Shown piece by piece: positions 1 through 11,837 of a stretch of DNA of 64,000 bases. The translations under genes and the position numbers were made by a program. Source of the DNA: Urophycis tenuis. Its lineage: Eukaryota; Chordata; Actinopteri; Gadiformes; Phycidae. Numbering within the stretch: position 1 is the stretch's first letter; the number at the start of each line of letters is the position of its first letter. The notes beneath the pieces were generated by a model. The model saw only the letters and a program-made list of their open reading frames with translations. It did not search any database and was not told the DNA's origin. Location of the stretch: assembly GCA_036785325.1 (NCBI GenBank), contig JAXIVH010000005.1, forward strand, positions 5,755,727-5,819,726, written 5' to 3'.

Positions 1-96
1 ATTGTATAATATAATACCAATTTGCACACATTGATATAGATCCTCCAATATTAAGTCTATATGTCTGTCTCTGTGTTTGTAGCTTTGTTGTTCCAG

Positions 97-190
97 GTGA
101 TCTGCGCCACACACTTTGGCAGTGCCAGCTCGCCCTTCTTCAGATACAGTCCAGTCACAGGACTAAGTGAGACGCACGCACACACACACA

Positions 191-228
<38 letters not shown>

Positions 229-538
229 CTAGGTCTATACGATTATGACAAAAAGAAATTGCGATTTTGTGATAGCGATTGTATATTGCAATTAACAGAC
301 AATTGATTCACTTAACATGCTGTGGGTCCTAATGTATATTGAAAACAACAATGATAAAACAATTGCAGAGGTTTAACGGTTTGCAATTGGATTTTAATGA
401 ATGGGTGAACTAAATCAGATTTATTTATGTTTTTATAATTATAATTCATTGCAACGTTTCGCGATGAGGCCACAAAAATACACAATGTCAGTTGCATTAA
501 ATTAATTGCGCAGCCCTAACAAACACACACACGTACAT

Positions 539-592
<54 letters not shown>

Positions 593-615
593 ACACACAC
601 ATACACACACACACA

Positions 616-674
<59 letters not shown>

Positions 675-2333
675 CCTTCCTGAACCCGCATCCCCTCTGT
701 CCCCCTTGTGCCTCCAGGTCCGGTGGAGCCCACGGAGGGGGGGAAGCAGTGGGTGGGCATGTCGGCGTCCCCCGTCTACTCGGAGCTGTGGTTCATCCTG
801 CTGCTCTCTCTGCTGGGTCTGTTCCTGCTCTTCGTGCTGCTGGGCCTGGTGCTGAGCAGGTACCAGAGCCCCTCTCTCGGCCCGGGGTTCAGGGCCTTTG
901 TCATCAGCAACAGTCACAAATCAACAAGCAGCAGTCCCCTCGAAGCGATGCTTGAATTTACATATACATTTATATTTAGGGCATTTAGCAGATGCTTTTA
1001 TCCAAAGCGAATTACGAAGAGTATTTTGTCATAAGAAGGTGAAACATTTAATTGCTGCTAATACAGTAAGAAAGTCACCAGAACATGTTTCAAGCATTTC
1101 AATTGCTAGGTAAACCATTATACTAACCATTATGCTAGGTTAACCATTATAATAAAGTTGAATCTAATCTAATCTAATCTAATACAATGTGTACAATATT
1201 ATATACAATAGTATACAATAGTATACATTATAAAATTTTTCAAAATCATTTAATTAATAATCATTTAGTCAATTAGGAGACAGGAGACCACATTTGAAGG
1301 TACATTTCTTCGGAGCAGTGAGGGATTAGGACGACATTGTGGATTGTAGCTTTCAGCTCAGTGTTAAACCAGCACACTACAACTAAAGCCTAGTTGAGGC
1401 GTCCTCAACAAAAGTAACCAACGAGTGAATGGAACTTCAAATAAGAATTAGAAATTGAGTGGCAGTAGCTCAGCGGGTAGAGCGGGTCGTCCACTAACCA
1501 GGGGGGTTGGCGGTTCGAACCCCACCTCCAACTGTTCACATGTCAAACCCCACAAATGTACTGATTGTAAATCGCTGCGGACAACAGCGTCTGATAAATG
1601 TAAATGAAATATTAATCTAAGTAAAAACTCATTATTGATTTTAAATGACAGCTCAGCCATTCCTCATGACAACAAACACACACGATCACAAATGAAACAG
1701 CTCCTACCTCCTCCAGGGCCCTCATGAAGAGCCCGGCCTCCAGAGACCGCCCCCCTCTGGTTCCACAGCAGAAGACCAGGAACGGAGGAGAAGAGGCGTA
1801 CATGGTAACAGACTGGTCCTGGGTGGGGGGGTGTATGTGTGTGCATGTAATCTCCATAAAGCTAATCAATATTTTGTTTAGTCATTTTAACACTATGGAT
1901 AAAATATGCATACTGTATATATTTGTTTTTTTAAGTGAGTAAGTTCAGTATTGTACCACAAGAGGGCAACAAAGTAAACAACAACAAAGTAATGTTTACA
2001 ACTGTGCCATTGACGGTTGACTGTAAATGTAAAATAGATGTATATTCATTTCTAAGGCAAAAATTCATTCATGAGTTCATGATCATTGTGCAACGGTATA
2101 AAGAAGTACCTTACAATCTAACAGGATCATCTTAACGCTAACACCCTCATTTCACACCATCCTCCCACAATCTTGCTTCATGTTATTTTCTCAATGTGTT
2201 CAAGCCTTTTCACTCCTCTATCTGCTTGCCATTTGCTCTTTGATTTTACGTCTTATTTTTTTCCTCTACACTTCATAATTATTTTCAACTCTCTACATTC
2301 CCTCTTTCTTTGTTATTCCTTTGTCTCCCTTTT

Positions 2334-2399
<66 letters not shown>

Positions 2400-3803
2400 C
2401 CCCCCCCTTCTCTCCCTCTCACCACTCCCTCTCTCTTCCAGAGGCCCTGTCCCACGCCGCTGTGTTCTAAGCATCATCACCCCAGCTCAGTGCTTCTGGC
2501 TGGCCGCCCCCTACGCCACCCCTACGCCACAGTAAGGCTGTCTCTCTCTGTACCTACTGCCAGTAACCCTGTGACTGTACTTTACTGTTCCCCACCTACC
2601 ACCACCAACCCCCCCCCCCTCCTCCTCCGACACCACCCCGGGTCCCTGGCAGTTTGACACAGTGACAGACCATGTCGAGGTCACCAACGTTACGCTTAAA
2701 AGCTACACTGTGTACACCGAGGTAGGGGATCCACCCACTCGCCAGGGTTCCTTCGCTGTGGTTCCTGCGCGTCCGTGCATGCGGTTGTCTTTCGTGCATG
2801 CCCCGTCGTTCTGTGCGTGCGTGCATGCGTGTGTGCGTGCGCAAACGTGTGTTTGGCATGTGCATGACTACGATGTAGCATGTTTTCTTTGCATCGGACT
2901 GAAGATGGTGAAGTGCTTTGGATGTAGAAGGACATATTGTTGTTGTGAAAGGCGGCTTGTAAAAATGTTCATGCAAGCGCCCCATTCATTGTCTCAGTGG
3001 GAGTCGCTCGCTTTGGAGTTCAACGTGGAGACTTCTGTTGCTTTTATAGATGAATCTAGAAATGTTGCGGGTTGAACTGCTCTTTGTGACGACCCGGTGT
3101 TCTGTGGCAATGTTGCATGTGTGTGTGTGTGTTTGCTGTGCTGGTATCGCTTCATATAGAAATCAAGAGCGGAGACGGCAGATTCAAAATGATTGAAATC
3201 ACGTCGTCCCAGATCTCAACTCCTCCACCCCAAGGGTTTCTGGAAGTAGAGCACCACCTAGTGGATCTTTTTGTTCTCCGATTCTATTTACATTTTCAAC
3301 CCTCCATCCATCCCATCCGGCCTGTGTCTTTTTGAGATACATACAAGTTCAATGCATATACAAGTAAAATGTACATCTAACACGGCCCTACTACATAGAC
3401 ACAGCATGTGAGTAACCGAGGCCTGTGGTCTGAGCCTGCCGGTGTGCACTGCCGTGTGTGTGGGGGGGTTTCTGAGTGTGTCCCTGTGGTGTCCCAGGGT
3501 CTGACGGACACCAAGATTATCGGCGGGGACTCGCACTTCAGCCCCATGGCGGTCCTGCGCACCCCCAGCCAATCAGAGCTGGGCCGCGCCTTCTCCCAGC
3601 ATTCCCTGCACCGCAGCGTCAGCCAGCTGATTGACAGGAAGTCCCTGATGGAGGAGGAGGGCTGGGACAACCCCATGGCGCAGGACTCGGGCCTGGTGAG
3701 CCTGGAGGAGAGCGCGCCTGCCAGTCTGCTTATCTCACGGCAGCCACACACACACACACACACACACACGGACGAGACCTTGCTGTGACCCTCTGCCCCG
3801 AGT

Positions 3804-3839
<36 letters not shown>

Positions 3840-4277
3840 TTGTGTGTGCGTTTGTGTGTGTGTGTGTGTGTGTGTGTGGTTGTGTGGTTGTGTGTATGTG
3901 TGTGCGTTTGTGTGTGTGTCTGTGTGTGCATGCATGGGGTGGAGAGGATGTAACATTAATAATAAAGACAGGACCTAATGGTATTCATACATGGAGATAG
4001 ATCGACCTGAAGAGATGCTTGCTGTATATATATTTTAGATCATTGTAAGGGCAGAATTACTCAGAATTACTCATTACTCCCACTCGGTCAACACTTTTAT
4101 AACACTAGCGTATATGAGAGGCTGTACTGCAACACACCAGTGTAGTTCTGGCCGTAATAACCACCAGACTGTTGTGTGCTTTTCCAGTACGTGGAGGAAG
4201 ACGAGTTTGCGGATGCCATCAAATCCTTCGGCTCCATGAGGAAGGACCACACCATGTTCATCGACACCCACCTGTGA
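97..4277 (+). CDS. ush2a: Usherin, 3' end of the gene (partial; last exons)
   Basis: Usherin is a very large, mostly extracellular protein of photoreceptor periciliary membranes and hair-cell stereocilia. Its short cytoplasmic tail binds PDZ scaffolds such as whirlin and harmonin. Exons supported by splice sites and continuous phase: 97-166, 718-859, 1717-1804, 2653-2721, 3498-3695 and 4188-4277, plus an uncertain in-frame exon at 2442-2531. Exon 718-859 encodes the juxtamembrane stretch (QWVGMSASPVYSELWF) and a leucine-rich transmembrane helix. Exon 1717-1804 gives DRPPLVPQQK, close to RERPPLVPLQK of human usherin. Exon 3498-3695 gives LTDTK, LRTPSQ and HSLHRSVSQL, all diagnostic of the usherin tail. 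The last exon ends IDTHL-stop, the class I PDZ ligand of usherin. The gene runs off the left edge. It is convergent with kctd3, as in human 1q41. The family identity is very secure; the exact extent of the first exon and the 2442-2531 exon are less so. Confidence 0.95.
175..224. repeat. (CA)n microsatellite 8 bp after an ush2a splice donor
   Basis: Imperfect CA run beginning just after the donor at 167 (CTAA|gtgaga). It sits in the ush2a intron that ends at 717. Confidence 0.9.
521..674. repeat. (CA)n microsatellite upstream of the ush2a transmembrane exon
   Basis: About 150 bp of CA dinucleotides with a few TA interruptions. It ends 43 bp before the acceptor of the exon at 718. Confidence 0.95.
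957..1090 (-). mobile_element. Dispersed retroposon-like repeat, copy A (ush2a intron)
   Basis: On the minus strand this reads from CACCAGAACA... through GGTGAAACATTT-like sequence (as complement) to a 3' tail with GGATAAAAGCATCTGC and TAAATATAAATG. It matches 17312-17440 (plus strand) over its whole length with scattered mismatches. The tail GCGTCTGCTAAATG-type motif is typical of teleost SINEs. No tRNA promoter was recognised in this copy, so it may be a 5'-truncated SINE. Confidence 0.7.
1458..1612 (+). mobile_element. tRNA-derived SINE
   Basis: A box A-like stretch (GTAGCTCAGCGGGTAGAGC) and a perfect box B (GGTTCGAACCC, 1513-1523) form a tRNA-like head. A short body follows, then a tail with GTAAATCGCTGCGGAC, GCGTCTGATAAATG and a TAAATG-rich 3' end. 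This is the head-body-tail structure of a pol III SINE. It is not a functional tRNA: the head does not close into a full acceptor stem. It lies in the ush2a intron before the 1717 exon. Confidence 0.8.
2334..2408. repeat. (TCTG)n(TC)nCn compound microsatellite
   Basis: About ten TCTG units pass into (CT)n and then a C run. It supplies the pyrimidine tract of the candidate exon acceptor at 2441. Confidence 0.9.
2442..2531 (+). CDS. ush2a: Candidate extra in-frame ush2a exon (no mammalian counterpart recognised)
   Basis: A 90-nt open segment lies between a good acceptor (ctctcttccag) and a good donor (ACA|gtaagg), with both boundaries in phase 0, exactly what is needed between the exons at 1717-1804 and 2653-2721. 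It would add 30 residues rich in Pro, His and Arg (starting RPCPTPLCSK) to the cytoplasmic tail. No similar segment is known to me in mammalian usherin, which passes directly from the PPLVPLQK exon to the FDTV exon. The acceptor pyrimidine tract is itself a (TCTG)n(TC)n microsatellite, so this could be a recently exonised sequence or a decoy. Confidence 0.4.
2653..2721 (+). CDS. ush2a: ush2a exon homologous to the alternatively spliced inner-ear exon of mammalian usherin
   Basis: This 69-nt, phase-0/phase-0 exon encodes FDTVTDHVEVTNVTLKSY and five further residues. It matches the 24-residue mammalian segment that begins FDTVAD and contains NVTLKSYTM, known as an alternative exon (exon 71 in mouse) favoured in the inner ear. 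The acceptor follows a long pyrimidine tract ending ccctggcag; the donor is GAG|gtaggg. Being symmetric, it can be included or skipped without a frameshift. The fish copy is one codon shorter. Homology is strong; regulated splicing in this species is inferred. Confidence 0.85.
3803..3936. repeat. (GT)n microsatellite in the last ush2a intron
   Basis: GT dinucleotides with GGTT and GCGT interruptions; a short (CA)n run at 3745-3768 lies just upstream. Both are in intron 3696-4187. Confidence 0.9.
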
Positions 4278-4776
4278 CCCCCCCCCTGTATCTACGTCTG
4301 TACCCCCCCCCCCTCCCTCCACCCATCCACACATCCACACTGGTGGCAGGTGTCCCACAACCAAACCGCAGAGCTATGAATGTAGAGCTGTAAGGATCAT
4401 GTAATGGGCTGCAGTCCGCAGTCCGGCTGATTCCATACCCGCTCCTGAACAAACCACCTGTATCTGTAGTTCGTCAGGCCGCATGGCGGCGTCCGCTGTA
4501 ACGACTAAGTAGTACTCGTAGTGATAGTGGTTTATTCGGTGACCGCCGTCCGTGCTGTCACCGGCTTGTGTTGTAGAGACGTATTACCGTTGTATTATTA
4601 ATGTGGCAATGGCTTGTAGTGATGGTGAGCCTGAACAACAGTCTATCACCATGACGACCAGAGATCTCTTTACACATAGCAACCTGTTATTAGGCTAACT
4701 CGTAGTTGTAGCGATCTCTGGAGCTTCCATGTGTGGGGCTTGTAGGGCCAGCCATGATGTGAATTACAAAAAGGCT

Positions 4777-4786
4777 GAGAGAGAGA

Positions 4787-4881
<95 letters not shown>

Positions 4882-4917
4882 GGGAGAGAGCGAGAGAGAG
4901 ACAGAGACAGAGAGAGG

Positions 4918-4958
<41 letters not shown>

Positions 4959-4964
4959 CGAGAG
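4777..4964. repeat. (GA)n polypurine tract
   Basis: Nearly uninterrupted GA dinucleotides with occasional GACA and GCGA, all purine on the plus strand for long stretches. It lies in the probable ush2a 3' UTR. Confidence 0.95.
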
Positions 4965-5654
4965 ACACAGACTATGGATCCGTGCCGCCCGGCTCTCCCC
5001 GAGAGCTCATTGCTTTATATGGAACTTGTGTCATCCTTTCAATGTATGAATTAATACCTGTGCCTAGTAGACCTACGCGATTAACCAATAACTACTTTTG
5101 TATGAAAATGCCAATTCTTTTTAACTGTCTTAAGCGTGGCAGGGATAATGCAGCCATGGCTGTAAAGTGGTGGTTGTTTTACCAAACATAAAGGCCAATA
5201 TGAGATGTTTTAGAGCATGCCTGTTCCACATATCTATCCGTACATGTGCATATGTAACTACTGTATAATGTAGTTTATTAGTAGCCACCGGATCATTTAA
5301 CGAGCAGTTTGTTCAGATGTTGGTGTTGTTGGTGTTTTTGTTGCGCAGACGAGAGCTTTTGTTTACATGTGGACGTGGCGTGGGCCTGTAGCGCGTAGAA
5401 TGAGACTGACCCGGTGTGTGTTGTTGAGAGCGGGCGCAAAGTAGCAACATGATGTGTGCGTTTGTGTTGTGTAAAAACACAAAAGCTTGATGTATTGTAT
5501 TTTTTACGATGGCAGTATTACTGTATTTATAAATTGAAATATACATGACTGATGTCCAGATTGTTGTTTTGTTTTCTATTGTTTTACTTCCTTCATTGTT
5601 AATTCACCTGTAGGCTCATGCTTCCTGAATACCCCTCCCTGTAACCTACCTGTC

Positions 5655-5660
5655 AATAAA
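5655..5660 (+). terminator. Candidate polyadenylation signal of ush2a
   Basis: AATAAA inside tgtcaataaacaag, about 1.38 kb after the ush2a stop and the first canonical hexamer downstream of it. Confidence 0.45.
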
Positions 5661-6013
5661 CAAGCTAGGTATGGGACTTGAATAGAAAATAATCTGGTTG
5701 ATTTTTCATACACGAGTTTATACATATCAGTATGTTTCATCATTATTTTGATGCCCATTAAATATCTTAAAACTGCATTTCTAATCTGCACCTGTAGGTT
5801 TTAATATGGAGTCATCAGATGTGTGCAGCGCTGAATGCTCGTGGTAAAGAAAGAGGCAGACACTCCATGACAGCTTAACATTGTTTTACTCCACCAATGA
5901 AGGAGAGGTCACTATGCAGAAGCAGCAGTTCAAACCAACCAACGTCTCACACACACACACGTGCACGCACACACACACGCACACACTCACACACAGTTTA
6001 ACGATGGTGTGGT

Positions 6014-6163
6014 AAAGGTCTAAATGTCAACGTATGAACATAGATTATTACAGTGAGAGGCACGCACACACACACACAGTTTAAAGATAGCAATCTTCCT
6101 CTTTAAAGTGTTAAAAGGTCCAAATGTCAATGTATGAACATTGATTATTACAGTGAGAGGCAC
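6014..6163. repeat. Tandem duplication with a 100-bp period
   Basis: The segment at 6014-6063 (AAAGGTCTAAATGTCAACGT...) recurs at 6114-6163 with three or four substitutions (TAAA/CAAA, AACG/AATG, ATAG/ATTG). Each copy is followed by a CA run. Confidence 0.85.
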
Positions 6164-7806
6164 ACACACACACACACACACTCGCGCACGCACACATTAT
6201 GCTAATGGCCTAGCTACAATTGCTAGCCTTTCTCCTACTCCTGTTAAGACCCTCTTTGTGTTCTTTGTAGCGGTGTGACTTCACATGACTGTCGTCCCAC
6301 TGAGGACGGGCGGGCCCATTGTGAGCTCTCGGGACACACAGCGAGAGTAGCCGGCGTGTACCAACCACAACCTCACCTCCAGACCATCATCCCTCTAAAA
6401 CAACCCTAGGCCCCCCCGCAGGTCCACCCTGGTGTGCCGGTCAGTGGGCTGTGGGTGGGTACTAAACGAACGACCGACGGCGAAACAAAACACATACACA
6501 CACCACGCACAGCCAAGGTCACCGCTAAAACAGTCTCAGCTCCTGTCAGCCAGTGAGGGGGCGGGCGGGGGGGGGGGACCTTCTGGGAGTTTGTGGAGTG
6601 ATTGAATGGGAGGCAGTAGTGTGACATTCACTCACATGCACACACACAAATACCGGGCTTTAGTATGGTCATAAATCACACTGTGATGGATACTGTCTGA
6701 TTGCAGAGGCAGTCTCATTGGAGAAGGTTAATCAGATGAACACACACTCAACATGTACACCTCTTGTATACAAAAATCACACACTTCTTCACTCCACTTG
6801 GCGAATGAGCCCAACATTAAGCGGGCATTCTCATTGAGCAATAGATTGGTCATCTCATAGATTACTATCATCCCGACCACATCTGTGTCAAAAAAAACAA
6901 ATCTTCACAAAAATGCTCAAATCACTGTGTTAACTTTTGCTGACAAACTTGACCAAAAAGCATGGCTTAATAACAGCTATTTAGCAAGCAATCTCAATGG
7001 ATTAAACATGTGAAAAAAGAAAAACAAAACAAAACCCCAAAAAATAAAATATATACCGGTATATATTAGAGGATGATATGTAGTTGTATGTTTTTAGCCA
7101 AAGCCAAAGAAAATGTAAATGTTACATGATAGTAATGTAAAGTAACATAGTTTAGTACTATCCCTTGCGTGGCATGACGAGTCAACGTCAACCGACTTCA
7201 GTTTAATGTACAAGTGACCAGACGTACTGGGAACATGATAAAAAGGTAGAGGACCATTCCCTGCAGCTTGCTAGCATCTGGCTGGGGGATACAGTGTAAA
7301 CATAGCCAGAGAACATACAAGGACAGGCTGACAAGACAGTGAAGCCAACCAAGCTCTGGCCCCCTGGCCTCATACTTCATATGGTTCTCATGGAGATACT
7401 TAAGATCAGGTTCATGATTCTGTCGTAATAACGTGAGTGCAATGCATTTTAGGTCCATTAGCATGATCATATCAATATAGGCGATATGTGTTTTTTTACG
7501 CAAAAGATTATAGACGACACACACGTCAAATGTATACAAACTAGGATATCGTGTTGAATATGTTTTCAATATGAAGATTTACATATTTGTACAGTTGATG
7601 TCCAGAGACCAGTAATGACAAGCAATGCCCTCAAATATTCTTCATATATTTAAATCGGTGACACTATCTATGACCTTCGTGACAAAACAAACCCATCTTG
7701 ACTTTCACTGCCATGCAAATGTTTGAGGCATGTTTGTACCCGCATCACTTATTGCTCAAAACACTTTTGTCAGGGAAGAAAACAAAGTGTCACGTCAAAT
7801 GACACG

Positions 7807-7812
7807 TTTATT
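7807..7812 (-). terminator. Candidate polyadenylation signal of kctd3
   Basis: tttatt on the plus strand is AATAAA on the minus strand. It would give a 3' UTR of about 2.45 kb. Other variant signals could be used instead. Confidence 0.3.
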
Positions 7813-10262
7813 TAGTACCTTCATAAATAAAAGTCTCGCCCGTGGTCGAGGGTGACTGCTGGGGCATCCGACACATTCAACTGAGCAGCAAATAGCTTCA
7901 AACAACACGATGTATAGATCAATGCTGCCGCCACTCGTCCAATCCTATCAGGCAGGCAATCAACAGAGAGACGGACAGAAGTCATAAAAGAGCCTCCAAA
8001 CCTCCAAACCTCATCGACTAATCGTGATATCAACCAGCCGACGGCTTGATCCAGCACGAGCTGTCTGCCCTCGACCAAACCAGTCACAAGAAAGGGGTTT
8101 TCGAGGGGCCGAGATGAGGAACATGGTTTGGGGATATTGCTATATCCTCTCAAATGATTGATAGATTAGCATCTAGTCCAGTCAACATCCAAACCCATCA
8201 CTGAGTCACTAAGACCCACGATCCCTCCAACTCAATGGGTTTCTGCTCAGTGCTACGCAGCAGTCCAGTATTAGGCTCTACAATACGTCCCTTCCACAAC
8301 AACCCGAGGATATGCAGGACAGAAAGTCACACCATGTGTTTTCAAGCAAGGGAAATAAGGCACTATGATAATTTATACCTCTATGACACACACACACACA
8401 AAAATAATCTTCTGAAAGGAGAGTTGCTAAAGTGAGTCGTGTGAGTTGTGAGTAGTGTAGCCACTAGTACTAAAGGTGAGTATAGTCGTGTGAAGTCAAG
8501 TGTACTTTTCTTTAAAGCAGAGATATAGTGAGAATGAATGAATTGAACATGGCTACATTTACACTGGTACATAACACAGCGACTCAATTCATGTTGGTAT
8601 ATCTATATATCTATATATATATATGAGTGTTTTTCATAACTTAAACAAGGCCACAATAATTTTCAACTAAACCAATCTGCAAAATCCCCCCCACCCATTT
8701 ACAGCACTATAAAAAATAGTTTTTGATCTATTCCATCAAGTAATAAAATCTGATGTTTTATGTCTTCCTATGTAAAACACAGCTCAAAGCAAGCTACTGT
8801 GAAACACGAGTCAAAGTCTCAATACAGCCTTATCCTCCATTAAAAAGAAACAGATGACACTGTTGTACCATAGTTAAAGACAGTCTAGTATCAATGCGAC
8901 TTCAGGTGGGAAAGTACCAGTTTGGGAGAAATATTGGCTGTTGAAGTTTAACCTCTACCTTTTGGGTTGCCATGACTCTAAACTCCCAAACGTGCATCAC
9001 TGCAATTGAGCTGTCAATCATAGCTGGATTTTAACTCAAGACAGTGGAGTTAAGATAAACACAGCACCCTACACTGGCTCTCAAACAACTGGCATTCTCC
9101 TGTTGGGGCCACATAATCACGACTGTGTCCAACGGCACCGAACTGAAAGGGACCGTGACTTTAAGTAGCGGCCAATGATAACAGCGGTGGCGGTTGAAAA
9201 CTACCCTCAAAGTACTTGTCTATCTAACTAGCAGCTGACTAAATGCTAACAAGCTCATTTTCATGGAGCTGCTTCAGGACCATCTTTAGTGACATCACAA
9301 ACATGGAGTCTTGGAAATGTTGTGGGTCATCTTTGGGGAAAGGCTAGGCTATGCTGTCTATCAGATGATATATACTTTGTGTCAAGGGCCACGGACAGGT
9401 CTATCAAAGTAGAGAACTACATCAAAGCAGCATGGAGGCCCTATTTCTTCAGGAGACTAAGTCTACACAAACCAAGCAAAGTCAATGCCCAATCAGCTCC
9501 TTGTCTTGTCAGGCTCAAGTCACTGTTTATGTTCCAGTTAGATATGGTGACATAAAAGAAGGATGCACTATAGGGGATATGTGGGGAGATCAGCAATACA
9601 GATCACCAATAGCATAAATTATTGATAGATGCCCCGAAAATCCAGAAACATGATGTATCAAATTTCTATCCCAACCCAGCCGGCCTGTAGTGTTGTGACC
9701 AGAGCTTCTTTGTGCTAGATGTTTTTCTCTTCTCTTAATTCCAAGCTGCCAATCGTATTATGTAAACTGGGGATTCTTTCCTTGTCCAAATAATTCAGCA
9801 GAGGACCCAGACTGATGAAAAAAACCTTTGTCACCGTCAGTACTTGGCATATTGATATCAGAAGGTTTCTGGCCCTCGTGGGATGTTCTCAGTCCCTGCT
9901 GAATGAGTTGTGCTCTGGCAGAGAAGTCACACCGTTCAGGTAGTAACAGACTGGTCTGGCTGGAGAACTAGGTTAAAAGTGAATGAGTTAGAAAGCAATG
10001 GTGTAGCCAAGTATCATTTGGTTAAGAGATGTTCCTGTATGCCCTCTAAAGACTGCCTCCCCTGTGAAACTGCATCAGATCTCGCGCTCAACCACAGTGC
10101 TCAGCAACACTGTGGGGTGGGGTGGGGGGGGGGGCCAAGACCTCCTGCAGGAGGTGTTGGTCATCTTGGTTCCTTGGATTTGGTGCGGCCACCCGAGTCT
10201 CCTCAGTAAAGCTACGGGCTGCCCGCTCTGAGGGGGGGGGAGGGGGAGGTATGGGGAGGCCG

Positions 10263-11799
10263 CTAGAGGCTGCTGTCCTGATTGGAGGCCTCGGAGGACA
10301 GTTTCTTGTGGCGCGGGGAGGTGGCGTTGGCCAGCCTGGTGGGGGAGGGGGAGGCGGTGGCCGAGGAGTCGCTGCCCCCCCCGCCGTCGGAGCCGGTGGC
10401 GGAGGACACGGAGGAGAGGTGGGGGATGGCGGGCGCCCTCTTCCTGCTCAGAAACAGCCCTCCCTCCAGCATCCCTTTCTTCCGCCCCCCTCCCTCCGTC
10501 CTCGGCCCCTCCCCCGGGCCCTCGCCGTCCTCCGGCGGAGGGGGCGGAACCTTGCGCCGGACGTCACCCCCGGTGACGGGGCTGTCGGGAGGCTGCCGCG
10601 GGGATTCCGGAACGCCTTCCGCCGACGTTCCAGGAAGGGCGCTGGTGGTGGCGGTGGCGGCGGCGGCGGCGTTGAGCGTGCAGCTGGAGCTCGCGGCGCG
10701 GCTTCCCCAGAACTCCAGCGCCGAGGCCCTCCGGTCGCCATCCTCCGGCCCGAAGTCGCAGAGCGAGCGGCGGGCGTCCGGGGCCGAGCTGGGGCCCACG
10801 GTGGAGCCCGCGGTGGAGCCCGCGGTGGAGCCCGCGGTCCCACCCGGGGTCTCCGGGGGGCCACGGCTCAGAGAGAAGTTCTGGAAGTCTCTGTGGGAGG
10901 AGGGATTGGTTGATCATCATTGATTCATCGGCCCGACAGGATAAGACAGATAAGATAAGACAGGTAAGACACGGTGATTGAATGTATTTACCGATAGCTG
11001 TTGAAGGACTCTGTGCGCCGGGCTCTGGCCAGCAAGGGGCTCTCTCTGTAGGGCCTCGCCGCTCCATAGGTGACCTGAGCCTCCGGGGGGGCCTGCTGAG
11101 CCTGCAGCTGGAGACTGGCATCCGTGGAGAAAATGGAGCAGTTAAAATAGGAAAAGTCAGCCAAGCAGAATATGATCTCAAGATGGAGTCTGTATGGTTT
11201 AACATCAGGTTTTCTAACCTTGAACAGGAATCTCGAAGGCGTGTGTGATGCAGCACCGAGGGGGCGGGGCTAATGTTGGGCGTGGCGCAGCGGGAGGTGC
11301 TCAGGTCACACTGATCCAACAACTGCAGCAACTCTTCCTCTGAGGGCCCGCCCACATCTTCACCCAAATCCCACAAATCACAAGCATACGTCCCCATAAG
11401 CAAAAAATCACAGTCCCCATAAGCATTTCACAACACAGGTCCCATTGCGCTCCATCTCTCTCGATCTGACACACACACAGGCACACACACACACACACTA
11501 ACCGTCTTTGCTCCTCTCCTCGCCCTTGTTGGCCGTGTCCATGGCTGTGGTCAGGTCCCACATCTGGATGCTGCCGTTGCCGTGGCCGGTGAACAGGTAG
11601 CGACGGGGTCGCGACCCCATCCGGCTGGAGCCCTCGCACTCCCGGACCATGAAGGAGGAGATGGTGGTCCCGTCCACAGACTGCACCTCACAGATCCTGA
11701 CACGCACACACACAGGTGTGAAAGTGCAACTGTTAGCTTCTTTCACATTCAGAGAACTCTCAGAGTCTTCGAAAGAGAGAGAGCGAGAGCGAGAGCGAG

Positions 11800-11837
<38 letters not shown>

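Larger units (their letters stand above)
4278..5660 (+). other. ush2a: Probable ush2a 3' UTR with a (GA)n tract and polyadenylation signal
   Basis: The stretch from the usherin stop codon to the first AATAAA (5655-5660) has no credible reading frame. It contains a C-rich patch right after the stop (4278-4330), a ~190-bp imperfect (GA)n tract (4777-4964), and AT-rich sequence up to the polyadenylation signal. Transcript end is inferred, not seen. Confidence 0.55.
5661..10262. other. Convergent intergenic region, including probable kctd3 3' UTR
   Basis: No reading frame here resembles a known protein. The right part (about 7807-10262) may be the kctd3 3' UTR, because the clearest minus-strand AATAAA (plus-strand tttatt, 7807-7812) lies there. 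The left part holds short CA runs (5950-6190) and a 100-bp tandem duplication. Around 10110-10262 there are G runs next to the kctd3 stop. Otherwise it is AT-rich single-copy-looking sequence. Confidence 0.5.

Noticed and set aside
1458..1530. Functional tRNA gene
   Set aside because: Box A and B are present, but the acceptor and anticodon stems do not close and a SINE tail follows. The same applies to 26690-26787 and 61193-61270.
7198..7569. 123-codon minus-strand frame in the kctd3 3' region
   Set aside because: No recognisable domain. It lies in the probable kctd3 3' UTR, and its length is compatible with chance.
10122..10923. Plus-strand frames of 263 and 213 codons
   Set aside because: They are antisense to the GC-rich last exon of kctd3, whose minus-strand frame is confirmed by homology and splice phase.
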